This document shows positions 17,954-27,592 of a DNA stretch of 64,000 nucleotides, in pieces. Location of the stretch: positions 496,001 through 560,000 of the forward strand of contig CAVRYJ010000031.1 of assembly GCA_963725425.1 (NCBI GenBank), written 5' to 3'. Source of the stretch: Clostridium_I sp963725425 (lineage in GTDB: Bacteria; Bacillota; Clostridia; Clostridiales; Clostridiaceae). The position numbers were made by a program, and so were the translations under genes. Numbering within the stretch: the stretch's first letter is position 1; each line of letters opens with the position of its first letter. The notes under the pieces are model-generated. The model saw only the letters and a program-made list of their open reading frames with translations, had not been told where the DNA came from and ran no database searches.

Positions 17954-18000
17954 TTGAAATATTAATTTACTTGTGTGTATAATTAGTTGTTGTACTAATT
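17954..18000 (+). promoter_or_regulatory. MarR-MFS promoter with overlapping inverted-repeat operator
   Basis: TTGAAA (17954-17959) and TATAAT (17978-17983) with an 18-base spacer form a sigma-A promoter. The perfect inverted repeat AATTAGT-N6-ACTAATT (17981-18000) overlaps the -10 box and start region. Its size and place fit a MarR autorepression site. Confidence 0.65.
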
Positions 18001-18036
18001 ATTACTACACAAATTTATTTAGTGAGGGTATATTAT

Positions 18037-18474
18037 ATGTTTAAATCTTATGATCAATCCATTGGAAATCTAACAAATAGAACCAATAAAAAAATAATAC
18101 ACTATATTAATAGCAAACTGGAAAAATTCGCCCTTACGACTGAACAATGGCTGGTATTACTTAGACTGTCCAAACAAGACAAAATAAGCCAAAAACATTT
18201 GGCTGAAATCTCAGGTAAAGATCAACCCACCCTAACTAGAATATTGGATATATTGACGAGAAAAGCTTTAACAGAACGTCATCCAAGTTCTGAAGATAGA
18301 CGTTCTTTTTCTGTGCATATAACTGATAAGGGTTTAAATCTTACAGAAAAGGTTTCACCATTGTTAGAAGACATATTTAAAGAAATGCTTAATGATATAT
18401 CCGATGAGAAACTAAATATATACAGAGAAGTTCTTTTACAGATTAGTGAAAACATTAACGATTTACAACAATAG
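18037..18474 (+). CDS. MarR-family transcriptional regulator
   Basis: The start is the ATG at 18037, 8 bases after AGTGAGGG; the GTG at 18022 lies inside that ribosome site. The 145-residue product has the MarR winged helix: LVLLRLSKQDKISQKHLAEI, recognition helix KDQPTLTRILDILTRKALTE and wing HPSSEDRRSFSVHITDKG, with dimerisation helices at both ends. A palindrome over its own promoter suggests autorepression. The MFS gene 70 bases downstream is the likely co-regulated target, so it probably senses a compound that the transporter exports. Confidence 0.9.
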   Translation: MFKSYDQSIGNLTNRTNKKIIHYINSKLEKFALTTEQWLVLLRLSKQDKISQKHLAEISGKDQPTLTRILDILTRKALTERHPSSEDRRSFSVHITDKGLNLTEKVSPLLEDIFKEMLNDISDEKLNIYREVLLQISENINDLQQ

Positions 18475-18544
18475 TGGATCTTTTTAGTAAAATTAATTAA
18501 CATGCTTACATTTTCTGAAGATACCTAAAAAAGGAGAAATACTA

Positions 18545-19744
18545 ATGACTAACGAAGCAGTTTCAACAAAACTATGGACAAAAAGTTACATTTTTATGTT
18601 ATTAACAAATTTATTTATATATTTAGCTTTTTATATGCTTACGCCAACTTTACCTGCATATGCTAAGGCAACTGGAGGCAGTAATCTAGAAGCAAGTCTT
18701 GTAGTAAGTACATTCTCTATAACATCCTTGCTCATAAGACTGTTTACAGGAAGTATTATGGACAGAATTGAAATTAAACCATTACTTCTAGTAGGTGCTA
18801 TAATTCTCGGTGCTAGTACATTATCCTATATTTGGCTTCCCTTAGATGCAATAATATTGGTTCGTGTTGTTCAAGGAATCGGTTGGGGTCTTGCCTCTAC
18901 TGGAGCTGCTGCAATTTTTTCTGATATTGTACCTGATAATAAACGTGGTGAAGGTATGGGTTACTATTCTCTTTCAATGATAATATCCATGGCTTTATCC
19001 CCAGTTGTAGCAATAATAATTATGAATTTATATAGTTTCAAATATATTGCACTTATGTCAATAGGCCTTGTTGTAATTGGTTGTTTATGCTTTACTGCTG
19101 TCAAAATACCTAAAAAAAATATTATACCTAATAAATCCGAAAAAAAGTTTTCATTAAAGGATTCATTTGAAAAAAAAGCCGCTTTACCTTCTTTATTATG
19201 TTTTTTGCTTACAGTTACTTTTTGTGGAATCATGAGCTATATAATGTTGTATGGTAAAGAACTTAAAATAACAAATATTTGGGTCTATTTTGTTGGATAC
19301 GCTGCAATGATTCTAGTAACAAGACCCGTTATTGGCAAAATTTTCGACAAAAGGGGACATTCCGTTATAATCATACCTGGCACCGCTACAATGATTATAG
19401 GTCTTATAATATTATCCTATGTTCATTCAGTTCCTACTTTAATATTATCTTCATTATTTTATGGGCTTGGCTATGGTGCTGTTCAACCGTCTCTGCAAGC
19501 CTGGGCAGTTAATCGATCACCTGACAATAGAAAAGGCGCTGCCAATGGAACATTCTTATCAGCTATGGATTTAGCCTATACCGTTGGTTCCGTACTTCTA
19601 AGTTTTGTTGCTGAACATAGTAATTATGCCATGATGTACAAATTATCTTCAATCTTTTTAGTATTGCTTCTAGTCATATATTCACATCACTTAATTAAAA
19701 CCAACACTAGCATTGAAGAAGTTTTAGAGGAAGATGTGTCTTAA
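18545..19744 (+). CDS. MFS transporter, drug-efflux type
   Basis: The 399-residue protein has 12 predicted membrane helices. The A-motif-like loop between helices 2 and 3 is RLFTGSIMDRIEIKPLLL, and the motif C region reads VQGIGWGLASTGAAAIFSDI followed by RGEGMGYY. This fits DHA1-type multidrug exporters. AAGGAG lies 6 bases upstream of the ATG. It is transcribed with the MarR gene, which supports an inducible efflux role. The transcript ends at a hairpin at 19772. The substrate is unknown. Confidence 0.88.
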   Translation: MTNEAVSTKLWTKSYIFMLLTNLFIYLAFYMLTPTLPAYAKATGGSNLEASLVVSTFSITSLLIRLFTGSIMDRIEIKPLLLVGAIILGASTLSYIWLPLDAIILVRVVQGIGWGLASTGAAAIFSDIVPDNKRGEGMGYYSLSMIISMALSPVVAIIIMNLYSFKYIALMSIGLVVIGCLCFTAVKIPKKNIIPNKSEKKFSLKDSFEKKAALPSLLCFLLTVTFCGIMSYIMLYGKELKITNIWVYFVGYAAMILVTRPVIGKIFDKRGHSVIIIPGTATMIIGLIILSYVHSVPTLILSSLFYGLGYGAVQPSLQAWAVNRSPDNRKGAANGTFLSAMDLAYTVGSVLLSFVAEHSNYAMMYKLSSIFLVLLLVIYSHHLIKTNTSIEEVLEEDVS

Positions 19745-19771
19745 TTCTACTCAAAGGGCTAATTTATTATG

Positions 19772-19842
19772 AATGGAGCTGTTGCACTAAGAGTAAATAC
19801 TACAATATATTGTATATAAATTGCTTAATGTAACAGCTCCAT
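19772..19842. terminator. Bidirectional terminator between MFS and nitroreductase genes
   Basis: AATGGAGCTGTTGCA...TAAG at 19772-19792 pairs with CTTAATGTAACAGCTCCATT (19824-19843) around a loop with its own TACAATATATTGTA palindrome. A T-rich tail follows on the plus strand. The genes on either side converge. Confidence 0.75.
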
Positions 19843-19848
19843 TTATTT

Positions 19849-20436
19849 TTATTTCATATATGTCACAATGTTACCTTTTCTTGGAATTTGAACTAAATCA
19901 CTCTGTTCAGCATACCCTAAGACAACTCCACCACATATGATTTCATTTTTAGGAATCCCCAACTTTTTTATATACTCTTTGATTGAATCATTATCAGCAA
20001 GCCATCTTAATTGATTTACCCAACACGAACCAACATTGATTGAATTACCAGCAAGCATCATGTTCTCAAGTGTAGTTGAACTATCTGCCATAGCATTTCC
20101 ATATTCTCTTAAATTACTCACTATTACTAATGTAGGGGCATTATACATAAAATCATAAGTACCCTTTTGTGATTGTAGGATTGCTCCCTTCAAACTTTTA
20201 TAAGTATTTTCTGTAACTTCCATTTTAGAAAATTCTTCTAAAACCAATTTTTTTATTTCATCAAGTATAACTTCATTTTGAACAACAACAAAATGACTAG
20301 TTTGATTGTTTCCACCACTAGGTGCATACTGACCAGCTTCAATGATTTGAGACAATTCCTCATCTGATATTTGCTCTTGTTTGTATTTTCTAATACTTCT
20401 GCGGCTTTTGATATTTTTTATTACTTCATTTTCCAT
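19849..20436 (-). CDS. Nitroreductase-family flavoprotein
   Basis: The 195-residue protein begins with the FMN-binding signature NIKSRRSIRKYKQEQISDEE, then IIEAGQYAPSGGNNQ near residues 31-45. MLAGNSINVGSCWVNQL and GIPKNEIICGGVVLGYAE complete the NfsA/NfsB-like fold. It should bind FMN as a dimer and reduce quinones, nitro compounds or flavins with NAD(P)H; the physiological substrate is unknown. AGGAGG precedes the ATG. It is convergent with the MFS gene, with a shared terminator, and has no evident operon partner. Confidence 0.9.
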   Translation of the reverse strand: MENEVIKNIKSRRSIRKYKQEQISDEELSQIIEAGQYAPSGGNNQTSHFVVVQNEVILDEIKKLVLEEFSKMEVTENTYKSLKGAILQSQKGTYDFMYNAPTLVIVSNLREYGNAMADSSTTLENMMLAGNSINVGSCWVNQLRWLADNDSIKEYIKKLGIPKNEIICGGVVLGYAEQSDLVQIPRKGNIVTYMK

Positions 20437-20525
20437 TAAATTTTCCTCCTATTTTTATTGAATGTTCATTCACTAATAGTGAACTTTTTTACACATATAA
20501 CAATTTAAATTCATTAGCTAATGCC

Positions 20526-20756
20526 TTAGCATAACGTATCTATAAAATGATTTTCTTCCTCGTCATTAATTTTTTTCTCTTCAGTTTTACTTTCTTCTTT
20601 TATCGTTTCATTATGCGTTTTTTTATCATAGGCTGTTGAAAGTAATTCCTTAAAATTAGAACCATTCATCGTCTTACGATTAAATAATCTCAGTTTTATT
20701 TTTCTTAATTTAGTGACTTTTCCTACTCTAGAAACTGGTTTGATTTTATCAGACAT
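20526..20756 (-). CDS. Small charged hypothetical protein
   Basis: I do not recognise this 76-residue protein. The N-terminal half is basic (KLRKIKLRLFNRKTMNGSNF), and the C-terminal half is a Lys/Glu-rich, probably helical or disordered stretch ending FIDTLC. GGGGGG followed by CTAGGAG precedes the ATG. The composition is low-complexity, but the frame, ribosome site and isolated position support a real gene. There is no functional clue. Confidence 0.55.
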   Translation of the reverse strand: MSDKIKPVSRVGKVTKLRKIKLRLFNRKTMNGSNFKELLSTAYDKKTHNETIKEESKTEEKKINDEEENHFIDTLC

Positions 20757-20883
20757 CTCCTAGCCCCCCTATTCTGTAAATCGCAATTTTCTTATTAATC
20801 TTTCACTTGGATTTAGTATATAGTTTGTTTTTGGATTTTACAACCTTTCGTTCATTGAATGCTCTGAATATTCTAAAAAACAT

Positions 20884-20931
20884 GCATAAAAATGAATGTA
20901 ACTTCTAAATAAGTTACACCCACTTTTATGC
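20884..20931 (-). terminator. Terminator downstream of the helicase gene
   Basis: GCATAAAAATGAATGTAACTT pairs imperfectly with AAGTTACACCCACTTTTATGC. On the minus strand it is followed by ATGTTTTTTAG. The rest of the 20757-21042 gap is AT-rich with no other feature that I see. Confidence 0.6.
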
Positions 20932-21042
20932 TTAGCAATTCCATATTCAATTTTGCAGACTTCCTTTGATAAAATATTTACTTATACATAATATATTCTA
21001 CAAAAGTAAACTCCTTTATTTATACATAAAATATATAAATGC

Positions 21043-23229
21043 TCAAATATCTTCAATTTTCTCAATAAGCTTATTGTTCCCTAGTACCACGGGGTCAAAC
21101 TTTCGTTTAACTTCACCACTAAATTCAATTTCAACAACCTTATTATTAATCTCAGTTATCTTTCCTTTGCCAAAAGACTCGTGTTTTACCATCTCTCCAA
21201 CTTTATACTCCCCAGTATAAGGGTTATTAAACTCTAGTCCACATTCAGCCACAAACCTTGAAGGTTCTTTCGTTTTGCCACGTATGTCACGACTTATGCC
21301 TAGCCATAAATTATCAATAGCACGAGTTATTCCTACGTAAAAAAGTCTTCTTTCTTCTTCTAAGTTCTTTTCAATGCCACTTTTATGGGGTATTGTTTCT
21401 TCGCAGCAATTTATAATAAACACGTTTTTAAATTCCATGCCCTTTACACCATGAATTGTGCTTAAAATCACTGCATCTTTGGTGGAATCCTTTTTAATGT
21501 TCTTAAGCTCTTCACTAACCTCATCTACGTGAGCTAAAAATCCAACTATACTTTTATACCCCTCTGCTGACTTTTTAAACTCTTCAATAATTTGAAGCAA
21601 TTCATTCATATCATTCTTAAATTTCTGTGAATATTCCGTTATATAATCATTATATCCAAGCTCTGAAATTATAGTTTGTATCGCCCATCCTAAAGACTTC
21701 TTATTTAATCCTTGTATATTTTGTTTAAGCTTATCCGCAGCCTTCATTTGAAAAATAGGCAAATCATCCACATTTTTCAAGATTTCGAATAAATCCTCTT
21801 TAAACCCATATGATTTAACCTTTTCAAGGCTAAGTTTTCCAATATACCTAAAAGGCTTGTTTATTATTCTTAAAAAGCTAGCCTTATCTGTATTATCAAT
21901 GGAAAGTTTTAAATATGACAATATATCTTTGCAAATAAAATGCTCAAAAAAATTATATTCCTTATCCAATAGTTTAAAAGGTATCTTTCTTCTTATAAAA
22001 TTATCTATTAGACTCCTACTCTCCACATTTGTCCTGTAAAGAATTACAAAATCACTATAGTTTATTCCATTAATTACTTTCAATTTTACGATATTCTGAT
22101 ATATTTCTTCCGCTTGACTGTTTTCATTGGCATTATTTAATACAAGTATATTTCCCTTTTCAGTTTTATTAGCCACTATTTCTTTTTCATTTCTCATAAC
22201 ATTATTTTTTATAAGATTTTTAGAAATATCCACAATATTGGACTTGCTTCTATAGTTTTTGCTTAGATATATCTTTTTTCCACCAGTGAATATTTTAGGA
22301 AAATTCACCATACATTCTGGTTTTGAACCTCTAAAACCATAAATGCATTGGTCTTCATCTCCCACTGCATATAAACTATTTCCACCATTTAACATTTTTA
22401 AAAGTTCTATTTGTAACGAATCTGAGTCTTGAAATTCATCTACAAGCATATACTTAAATAGTTTTCTATAGCCTTCTAATAAGCTTTCATCATTTTTAAA
22501 CAGTTCAAGACATTGAAGCTGCAAATCATCAAAATCCATTAAATTTTTTTCTTCCTTATAATCTTCATAAGCATCAAAACATTTTTTGAATATGCCATCC
22601 TCAATTGAAGGTTTGAATTCTTCTAAAGACAACTTAGATGTTTTGAATTTTGAAATATCTCCTATTACTTCTCTTAGTTTATCTTTATTAACTTCATCCA
22701 TATACATTAGTAATACGTTTTTAACAATCTTATTGGTTTCATAACCTTGAATGATATTGATAAAATTTTTATGTCTTTTTAGTATTTTATAAAATAAACC
22801 ATGAAAAGTTCCAAAGAAGGGTTCTTTACCATTTACAAATAATTTTTTATATCTATTTTTCATATTAGTTGCAGCAGCCTTTGTAAATGTTATTATAATT
22901 ATATTTTCCCTTTTAACTGCAAAACTATTTATTTGTTCTGGCATCTTCTCACATTTTCCTGATAAATATAGCCTAAGTTGTTCCACATGTTTCTGCTCAA
23001 TAGAATCATCTACACATTTTGTTCCGTATACCTCCCCAAAAGTACAAAGATAATCCACTCTATTTATTATAACTTGAGTTTTACCTGCTCCAGGGCAGGC
23101 AATTACTATACAGTTTCTATCACTTTTAATAACTGCATTTATTTGAGAAGCATCAAGCTTCTCATATCGTTTTTCAATTATTTTATCTCTTAAACTACAA
23201 AATTCATCAATTAATTCGTTTTTAATCAT
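21043..23229 (-). CDS. UvrD/PcrA-like superfamily 1 DNA helicase
   Basis: The 728-residue protein has motif I CPGAGKTQVII near residues 44-54, motif Ia/Ib with ITFTKAAATNMKNRY, motif II LVDEFQDSD near 263-271, motif III GDEDQCIYGFRGS, motif V STIHGVKGMEFKNVF and motif VI YVGITRAIDNLWL. It is thus a 3'-5' ATP-dependent helicase or translocase. The C-terminus (VKHESFGKGKITEINNKVVE) matches the Tudor-like RNAP-binding end of PcrA. It is shorter than and diverged from canonical PcrA, so it is probably a second UvrD-like enzyme of Clostridium. GGGG lies upstream of the ATG. It is monocistronic. Confidence 0.9.
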   Translation of the reverse strand: MIKNELIDEFCSLRDKIIEKRYEKLDASQINAVIKSDRNCIVIACPGAGKTQVIINRVDYLCTFGEVYGTKCVDDSIEQKHVEQLRLYLSGKCEKMPEQINSFAVKRENIIIITFTKAAATNMKNRYKKLFVNGKEPFFGTFHGLFYKILKRHKNFINIIQGYETNKIVKNVLLMYMDEVNKDKLREVIGDISKFKTSKLSLEEFKPSIEDGIFKKCFDAYEDYKEEKNLMDFDDLQLQCLELFKNDESLLEGYRKLFKYMLVDEFQDSDSLQIELLKMLNGGNSLYAVGDEDQCIYGFRGSKPECMVNFPKIFTGGKKIYLSKNYRSKSNIVDISKNLIKNNVMRNEKEIVANKTEKGNILVLNNANENSQAEEIYQNIVKLKVINGINYSDFVILYRTNVESRSLIDNFIRRKIPFKLLDKEYNFFEHFICKDILSYLKLSIDNTDKASFLRIINKPFRYIGKLSLEKVKSYGFKEDLFEILKNVDDLPIFQMKAADKLKQNIQGLNKKSLGWAIQTIISELGYNDYITEYSQKFKNDMNELLQIIEEFKKSAEGYKSIVGFLAHVDEVSEELKNIKKDSTKDAVILSTIHGVKGMEFKNVFIINCCEETIPHKSGIEKNLEEERRLFYVGITRAIDNLWLGISRDIRGKTKEPSRFVAECGLEFNNPYTGEYKVGEMVKHESFGKGKITEINNKVVEIEFSGEVKRKFDPVVLGNNKLIEKIEDI

Positions 23230-23390
23230 TTTGACCCCTATCTTAGCCCTCTAAATAGTTCACAGTATGCTAGTATATTTTCTTTCATATACGTGTTACT
23301 TTAACTTACTCAATACTACTAGCCTTAAAACCCACCACCGCTAATAAATGGATATTTTGTTCTCTACTATTTATTATTGACAATTTTTAT

Positions 23391-24305
23391 CTATAATAAT
23401 AATTTTGTAATTAATGGAATAGTAACTATAGAAAATACTGTGCTTACAAATATACTTTTTACGGCCAAAGTATTATCTCCTCCGTACTGGAAGCTTAAAA
23501 CTGCTGTATTTGAAGCTACTGGTAATGCTTCTAATAAAACTATTATTTCAATAATTAAATTTGGTGCTCCTAAAAGCTTCAATACGAAAAAAATGATAAT
23601 TGGTACTAATATAAGCCTTATAAAAGTTAATATGTATACAATTTTACCACTAAAAGCTGTTTTAAGATTCGTTTCTCCAAGCATCACTCCAACTATTATC
23701 ATGGATAACGGTGAAGTCATTGAACCAACTGAATTTATAGTTAAGCCTATAACATTGGGTATTTTTATTCCTGTGATAAATATTAAAATTCCTATTACTG
23801 TTGCTATTATCGCTGGGTTAAAAATAATTTTTTTAAGTTCTCGAAATGTATTGCCACCCTCTTCTTTAAGTACCATTATCCCATAACTAAACATAAACAA
23901 GTTTATAACTATTCCCAAAATCGAACAATAAAAAACACCCGGACTTCCATAGATACCTTTTAAAACTGGGTATCCCATAAAACCCGAATTTGCAAATAAG
24001 GTTACAAATTTTGCAATACCCTTTTTACCCTGTGGCAATTTAAAATAGACTATTTTCGAAAAAATTATTAATACAATATGTATTATTACTCCATATATTA
24101 TTATTTTTTCAGCGTTAATCATCATGTTCTTTGAAAAATTTGTGTTAAATGAACTTATTATTAATAGTGGTAATGTTATGTTTAAAAGTATTTTGCTAAG
24201 TCCATCATTTATTTCTTTATTGATATAATTCTTTTTTTTGGCGTATATTCCTACGAACATGGTTAAAAACAAAATTAGCACTTGATTTATTACGTTGGAA
24301 TTCAA
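23391..24305 (-). CDS. AEC-family transporter (auxin efflux carrier-like)
   Basis: The start is taken as the TTG at 24305, 7 bases after AAGGAG; the GTG at 24314 overlaps that site. The 304-residue protein has about ten membrane helices in two inverted five-helix halves, with LFANSGFMGYPVLKGIYG in helix 4 and LLEALPVASNTAVLSFQYGG in helix 9, the AEC crossover positions. Bacterial members export or import malate, malonate or other organic anions. The substrate is unknown. It is divergent from pncB, and no operon partner is seen. Confidence 0.85.
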   Translation of the reverse strand: MNSNVINQVLILFLTMFVGIYAKKKNYINKEINDGLSKILLNITLPLLIISSFNTNFSKNMMINAEKIIIYGVIIHIVLIIFSKIVYFKLPQGKKGIAKFVTLFANSGFMGYPVLKGIYGSPGVFYCSILGIVINLFMFSYGIMVLKEEGGNTFRELKKIIFNPAIIATVIGILIFITGIKIPNVIGLTINSVGSMTSPLSMIIVGVMLGETNLKTAFSGKIVYILTFIRLILVPIIIFFVLKLLGAPNLIIEIIVLLEALPVASNTAVLSFQYGGDNTLAVKSIFVSTVFSIVTIPLITKLLL

Positions 24306-24452
24306 AAAAGCCACTCCTTCTTTTTGTCTATTACAATCTATTTTACAACTTTTTTGCGCCTACTGTCTAATGTATTTTCTTTCACTAGAAAAGTATTGTA
24401 TAATATATAATTATAATATATTTAAAGAATCTTAAGGATAGGGGCGTTTTAT

Positions 24453-25931
24453 ATGGAACTCAATAAAAATTATTCTGTTAGAAATGAAAGAAATCTTACC
24501 ATGCTTGTAGACTTTTATGAACTAACTATGGGAAATGGTTATCTTGAAAATGGAGTAGGAGATAAAATCGCCTATTTTGATATGTTTTTCAGAAGGATAC
24601 CTGATGAAGGCGGCTACTGCATTATGGCTGGTGTAACTCAGTTAGTCGAGTATTTATCAAGTCTTAAATTCACAGATGAAGACATCGAATATTTAAAGTA
24701 TAAAGGCGGGTTTTCAGAAAGGTTTCTGGACTACCTAAGAAACTTTAAGTTTAGTTGCGATGTTTTCGCAGTGCCAGAAGGAAATCCTGTTTTTCCAAAC
24801 GAACCTCTAGTTACTGTAAGAGGTCCTGCTATTCAAGCTCAATTTGTAGAAACAATGATACTTTTAACTGTTAACCATCAAACCTTAATCGCCACAAAAG
24901 CAAATAGAATATGTAGAGCTGCTGGTGAAAGACCTGTTATGGAATTTGGTTCTAGACGTGCCCAAGGTTACGACGGAGCTATTTATGGTTCAAGGGCTGC
25001 GATTATTGGAGGCTGTAGTGCCACAGCTTGTACAATTTCTGAAGAGATGTTTGGCATACCTGCCATTGGGACAATGGCTCACTCTTGGATACAACTATTT
25101 GGTAGTGAATATGAATCTTTCAAAGCTTGGGCAACTACCTACCCTGATAACTGCCTTTTACTAATAGATACTTATAATGTTTTAAAATCTGGTCTTCCAA
25201 ATGCAATAAAAGTATTTGATGAAATTTTAAAACCTCATGGCATTAGACCCATTGGAATTAGAATTGATAGTGGTGATATTACTTATCTTACTAAAAAATG
25301 CAGAAAAGTATTAGATGCTGCTGGTTATTCTGATGCCAAAATAACAATTTCTAATTCCCTTGATGAACACATAATTACTGATGTATTGGCTCAAGGTGCC
25401 AAGATTGATAGTTTTGGTGTTGGTGAAAGACTTATTACTGCCAGAAGTGAACCTGTATTTGGTGGAGTGTATAAATTAGTTGCTGTTGAAGAAAATAATA
25501 CTGTGGTACCTAAAATAAAGATAAGTGAAAATGAAGACAAGATAACAAACCCAGGATTTAAAAAAGTATATAGAATATTTGATAAATCTACTGATAAAGC
25601 TATAGCTGACATTATTACCCTTAATGATGAGGTAATTGATGAAACTAAAACCCTAGAAATATTTGACCCGATTTATACATGGAAAAAGAAAAGAATAAGA
25701 AACTTTTACGTTAAAGCTTTGCAGGTTCCAATATTTGAAAAAGGAAATGCAGTATATCAAAGTCCTAGTGTAAATGAAATAAAAAATTTTGCAGAAAAAG
25801 AAACAAATAAACTTTGGCAAGAGGTACTAAGGCTTGAAAACCCTCATAATTATTATGTAGATCTTTCCACTAACCTTTGGAATTTAAAACAAAATTTATT
25901 GCATCGTTATTCCGACATATATGAAGAATAA
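24453..25931 (+). CDS. pncB: Nicotinate phosphoribosyltransferase
   Basis: The 492-residue protein converts nicotinate and PRPP to nicotinate mononucleotide, the salvage entry to NAD. LVDFYELTMGNGYLENGVGD lies near the N-terminus, EFGSRRAQGYDGAIYGSRAA near residues 163-182, GTMAHSWIQ carries the His that is phosphorylated in the ATP-coupled reaction, and LIDTYNVLKSG and IGIRIDSGDI bind PRPP and substrate. Length is that of the longer Gram-positive form. GATAGGGG lies before the ATG. The HesB-like gene begins 10 bases after the stop. Confidence 0.95.
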   Translation: MELNKNYSVRNERNLTMLVDFYELTMGNGYLENGVGDKIAYFDMFFRRIPDEGGYCIMAGVTQLVEYLSSLKFTDEDIEYLKYKGGFSERFLDYLRNFKFSCDVFAVPEGNPVFPNEPLVTVRGPAIQAQFVETMILLTVNHQTLIATKANRICRAAGERPVMEFGSRRAQGYDGAIYGSRAAIIGGCSATACTISEEMFGIPAIGTMAHSWIQLFGSEYESFKAWATTYPDNCLLLIDTYNVLKSGLPNAIKVFDEILKPHGIRPIGIRIDSGDITYLTKKCRKVLDAAGYSDAKITISNSLDEHIITDVLAQGAKIDSFGVGERLITARSEPVFGGVYKLVAVEENNTVVPKIKISENEDKITNPGFKKVYRIFDKSTDKAIADIITLNDEVIDETKTLEIFDPIYTWKKKRIRNFYVKALQVPIFEKGNAVYQSPSVNEIKNFAEKETNKLWQEVLRLENPHNYYVDLSTNLWNLKQNLLHRYSDIYEE

Positions 25932-25941
25932 GGAGAATACT

Positions 25942-26292
25942 ATGAATATACAAATATCTGAAGAAGCACATTTGAATTTATATAATCTTTTAAAAGAACA
26001 CAAAGAATACAATTGCGTACGTTTTTCCTTTGTAAGCTCCTGCTGTAGTCATGCTACAGTTGATGTTATTTTAGACGAACTAAAGGAAGATGACCTGTTA
26101 GAAAATATAGATGGCATAACCTTTATTTACTCAAACACCATAGAAGAAAACATCAAATCTATAAATCTTGCTTTTACAGATTCAGGCTTTATGCTGAAAT
26201 GTGAACCAAATACCAAAAGCAAGGATTGTACCAGTTGCAGCAATTCAAACAAATCCAGTGGTTGCGGCAGTTGCAGTAGTAAAACCAAATAA
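25942..26292 (+). CDS. HesB/IscA-like protein with cysteine-rich tail
   Basis: The ATG at 25942 follows AAGGAG by 6 bases; a longer frame from 25921 overlaps the end of pncB and lacks a site. The 116-residue product starts like HesB/IscA proteins (MNIQISEEAHLNLYNLLKE, VRFSFVSSCCSHATVDVIL), but the conserved C-x-C of IscA is replaced by a tail with CTSCSNSNKSSGCGSCSS. The family has iron-sulfur links, and the tail could bind metal. Co-transcription with pncB is probably fortuitous, or linked to Fe-S dependent NAD synthesis. Confidence 0.7.
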   Translation: MNIQISEEAHLNLYNLLKEHKEYNCVRFSFVSSCCSHATVDVILDELKEDDLLENIDGITFIYSNTIEENIKSINLAFTDSGFMLKCEPNTKSKDCTSCSNSNKSSGCGSCSSKTK

Positions 26293-26300
26293 ATGTAAAT

Positions 26301-26343
26301 AAGTAAAAAGGCCAGCAATCATTATTTTGCCGACCTTTTACTT
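26301..26343. terminator. Bidirectional terminator, pncB operon / MacB permease
   Basis: AAGTAAAAAGGCCAGCAA pairs with TTGCCGACCTTTTACTT around TCATTATT. The right arm ends 2 bases before the stop of the convergent permease gene. Confidence 0.8.
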
Positions 26344-26345
26344 AT

Positions 26346-27551
26346 TTATTCATATCTTAATGCTTCAATTGGATCTAATGCAGCTGCTTTTTTAGCTGGA
26401 TATAGTCCAAAGAATATTCCTACTGCTGATGAAAAGAGAATTGCTGCTATAACTACTGTAGGTGAAATTACTGGTGTCACATTTACAGCATTACCAACAA
26501 GTTCTGCACCACCTATTCCTATTGCCATTCCAATCAATCCACCAATGAGAGAAATTATAACAGATTCAGTCAAGAACTGTATCATAATATTTTGAGTTGT
26601 AGCTCCAATAGCCTTTCTAATTCCAATTTCTCTTGTTCTCTCAGTTACTGATACAAGCATTATATTCATAACTCCAATACCACCAACTAGCAATGAAATT
26701 CCTGCTACTGCTCCAACAAAATCTGTAAATATTCCTAGTACGTTATTTATTTGATCCATTTGTTTAAATAGGTTAGAGGCTGTATAAATACTTTTTCCTC
26801 TATTGTTATGTCTACTTTCTAATATACTTACGGCACTATCTCCTGCTGACTGAACATCATTCTTTGAATCTGCTGCTATAGTTAAATTGCTAATAGTAAA
26901 ATTAGCTGAGTACATAGTCTGTGCAAATGAAATTGGTACATCTATGTTTATAGCTGCATTAACGCCTCCGCCTCCAAAACTACCTGAAGAACTTTTTACT
27001 CCTACAATAGTAACTTTTTGTGTTGCGCCCAAAGGTCCAATATCCATAGTTTTCCCTACTGCGTCAGCTGTACCAAATAAAGCTGTAGCTGTACTGTCAT
27101 CTATCACTGCTACAGCTTTTCCTTCATTTTCCTCTAGCTCATTAAAATATCTACCATAGGATATAGTATAATTTTGGATATCTGCATAGTCCGTAGTAGC
27201 ACCCGTAATATTTGCATTTTTTGATATAATGCTTGACACTGCAATGCCTTTCTCGGATACCGTTGGGCTTACATATTTTATTTCACGTACCTCTTGTTTG
27301 ATCTGAAGAGCATCCTTTAAGGTAAAGTAATCACTTTGCTGTGCTTTAGATGAATCTATGCCTATAGTCACCGTAGTTGCACCTATTTTACTAAAAGCAT
27401 CTGTAATATAATTTTGAGCACCTTGCCCAAGGGATACAATTGCTATTACAGCACTTATTCCTATAATTATTCCTAGCATTGTTAGGAAGGATCGCATTTT
27501 ATTTGCCAATATACTTCCTGTTGCTATTCTAAAACTCTCTAAAAAATTCAT
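26346..27551 (-). CDS. MacB-type ABC transporter permease
   Basis: The 401-residue protein has the MacB topology: one N-terminal helix (SFLTMLGIIIGISAVIAIVS), a large extracytoplasmic MacB core domain (residues about 45-265) and three C-terminal FtsX helices. The cytoplasmic loop TERTREIGIRKAIGATTQNI is the family signature. With the ATPase and adaptor upstream it forms a MacAB-like exporter of peptides, antibiotics or signalling molecules. It is the last gene of the three-gene operon; the gap to the ATPase gene is 41 bases. Confidence 0.92.
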   Translation of the reverse strand: MNFLESFRIATGSILANKMRSFLTMLGIIIGISAVIAIVSLGQGAQNYITDAFSKIGATTVTIGIDSSKAQQSDYFTLKDALQIKQEVREIKYVSPTVSEKGIAVSSIISKNANITGATTDYADIQNYTISYGRYFNELEENEGKAVAVIDDSTATALFGTADAVGKTMDIGPLGATQKVTIVGVKSSSGSFGGGGVNAAINIDVPISFAQTMYSANFTISNLTIAADSKNDVQSAGDSAVSILESRHNNRGKSIYTASNLFKQMDQINNVLGIFTDFVGAVAGISLLVGGIGVMNIMLVSVTERTREIGIRKAIGATTQNIMIQFLTESVIISLIGGLIGMAIGIGGAELVGNAVNVTPVISPTVVIAAILFSSAVGIFFGLYPAKKAAALDPIEALRYE

Positions 27552-27592
27552 ATTACCATCCTTTACAACATATTCTTGAAATTAGTTAAATG

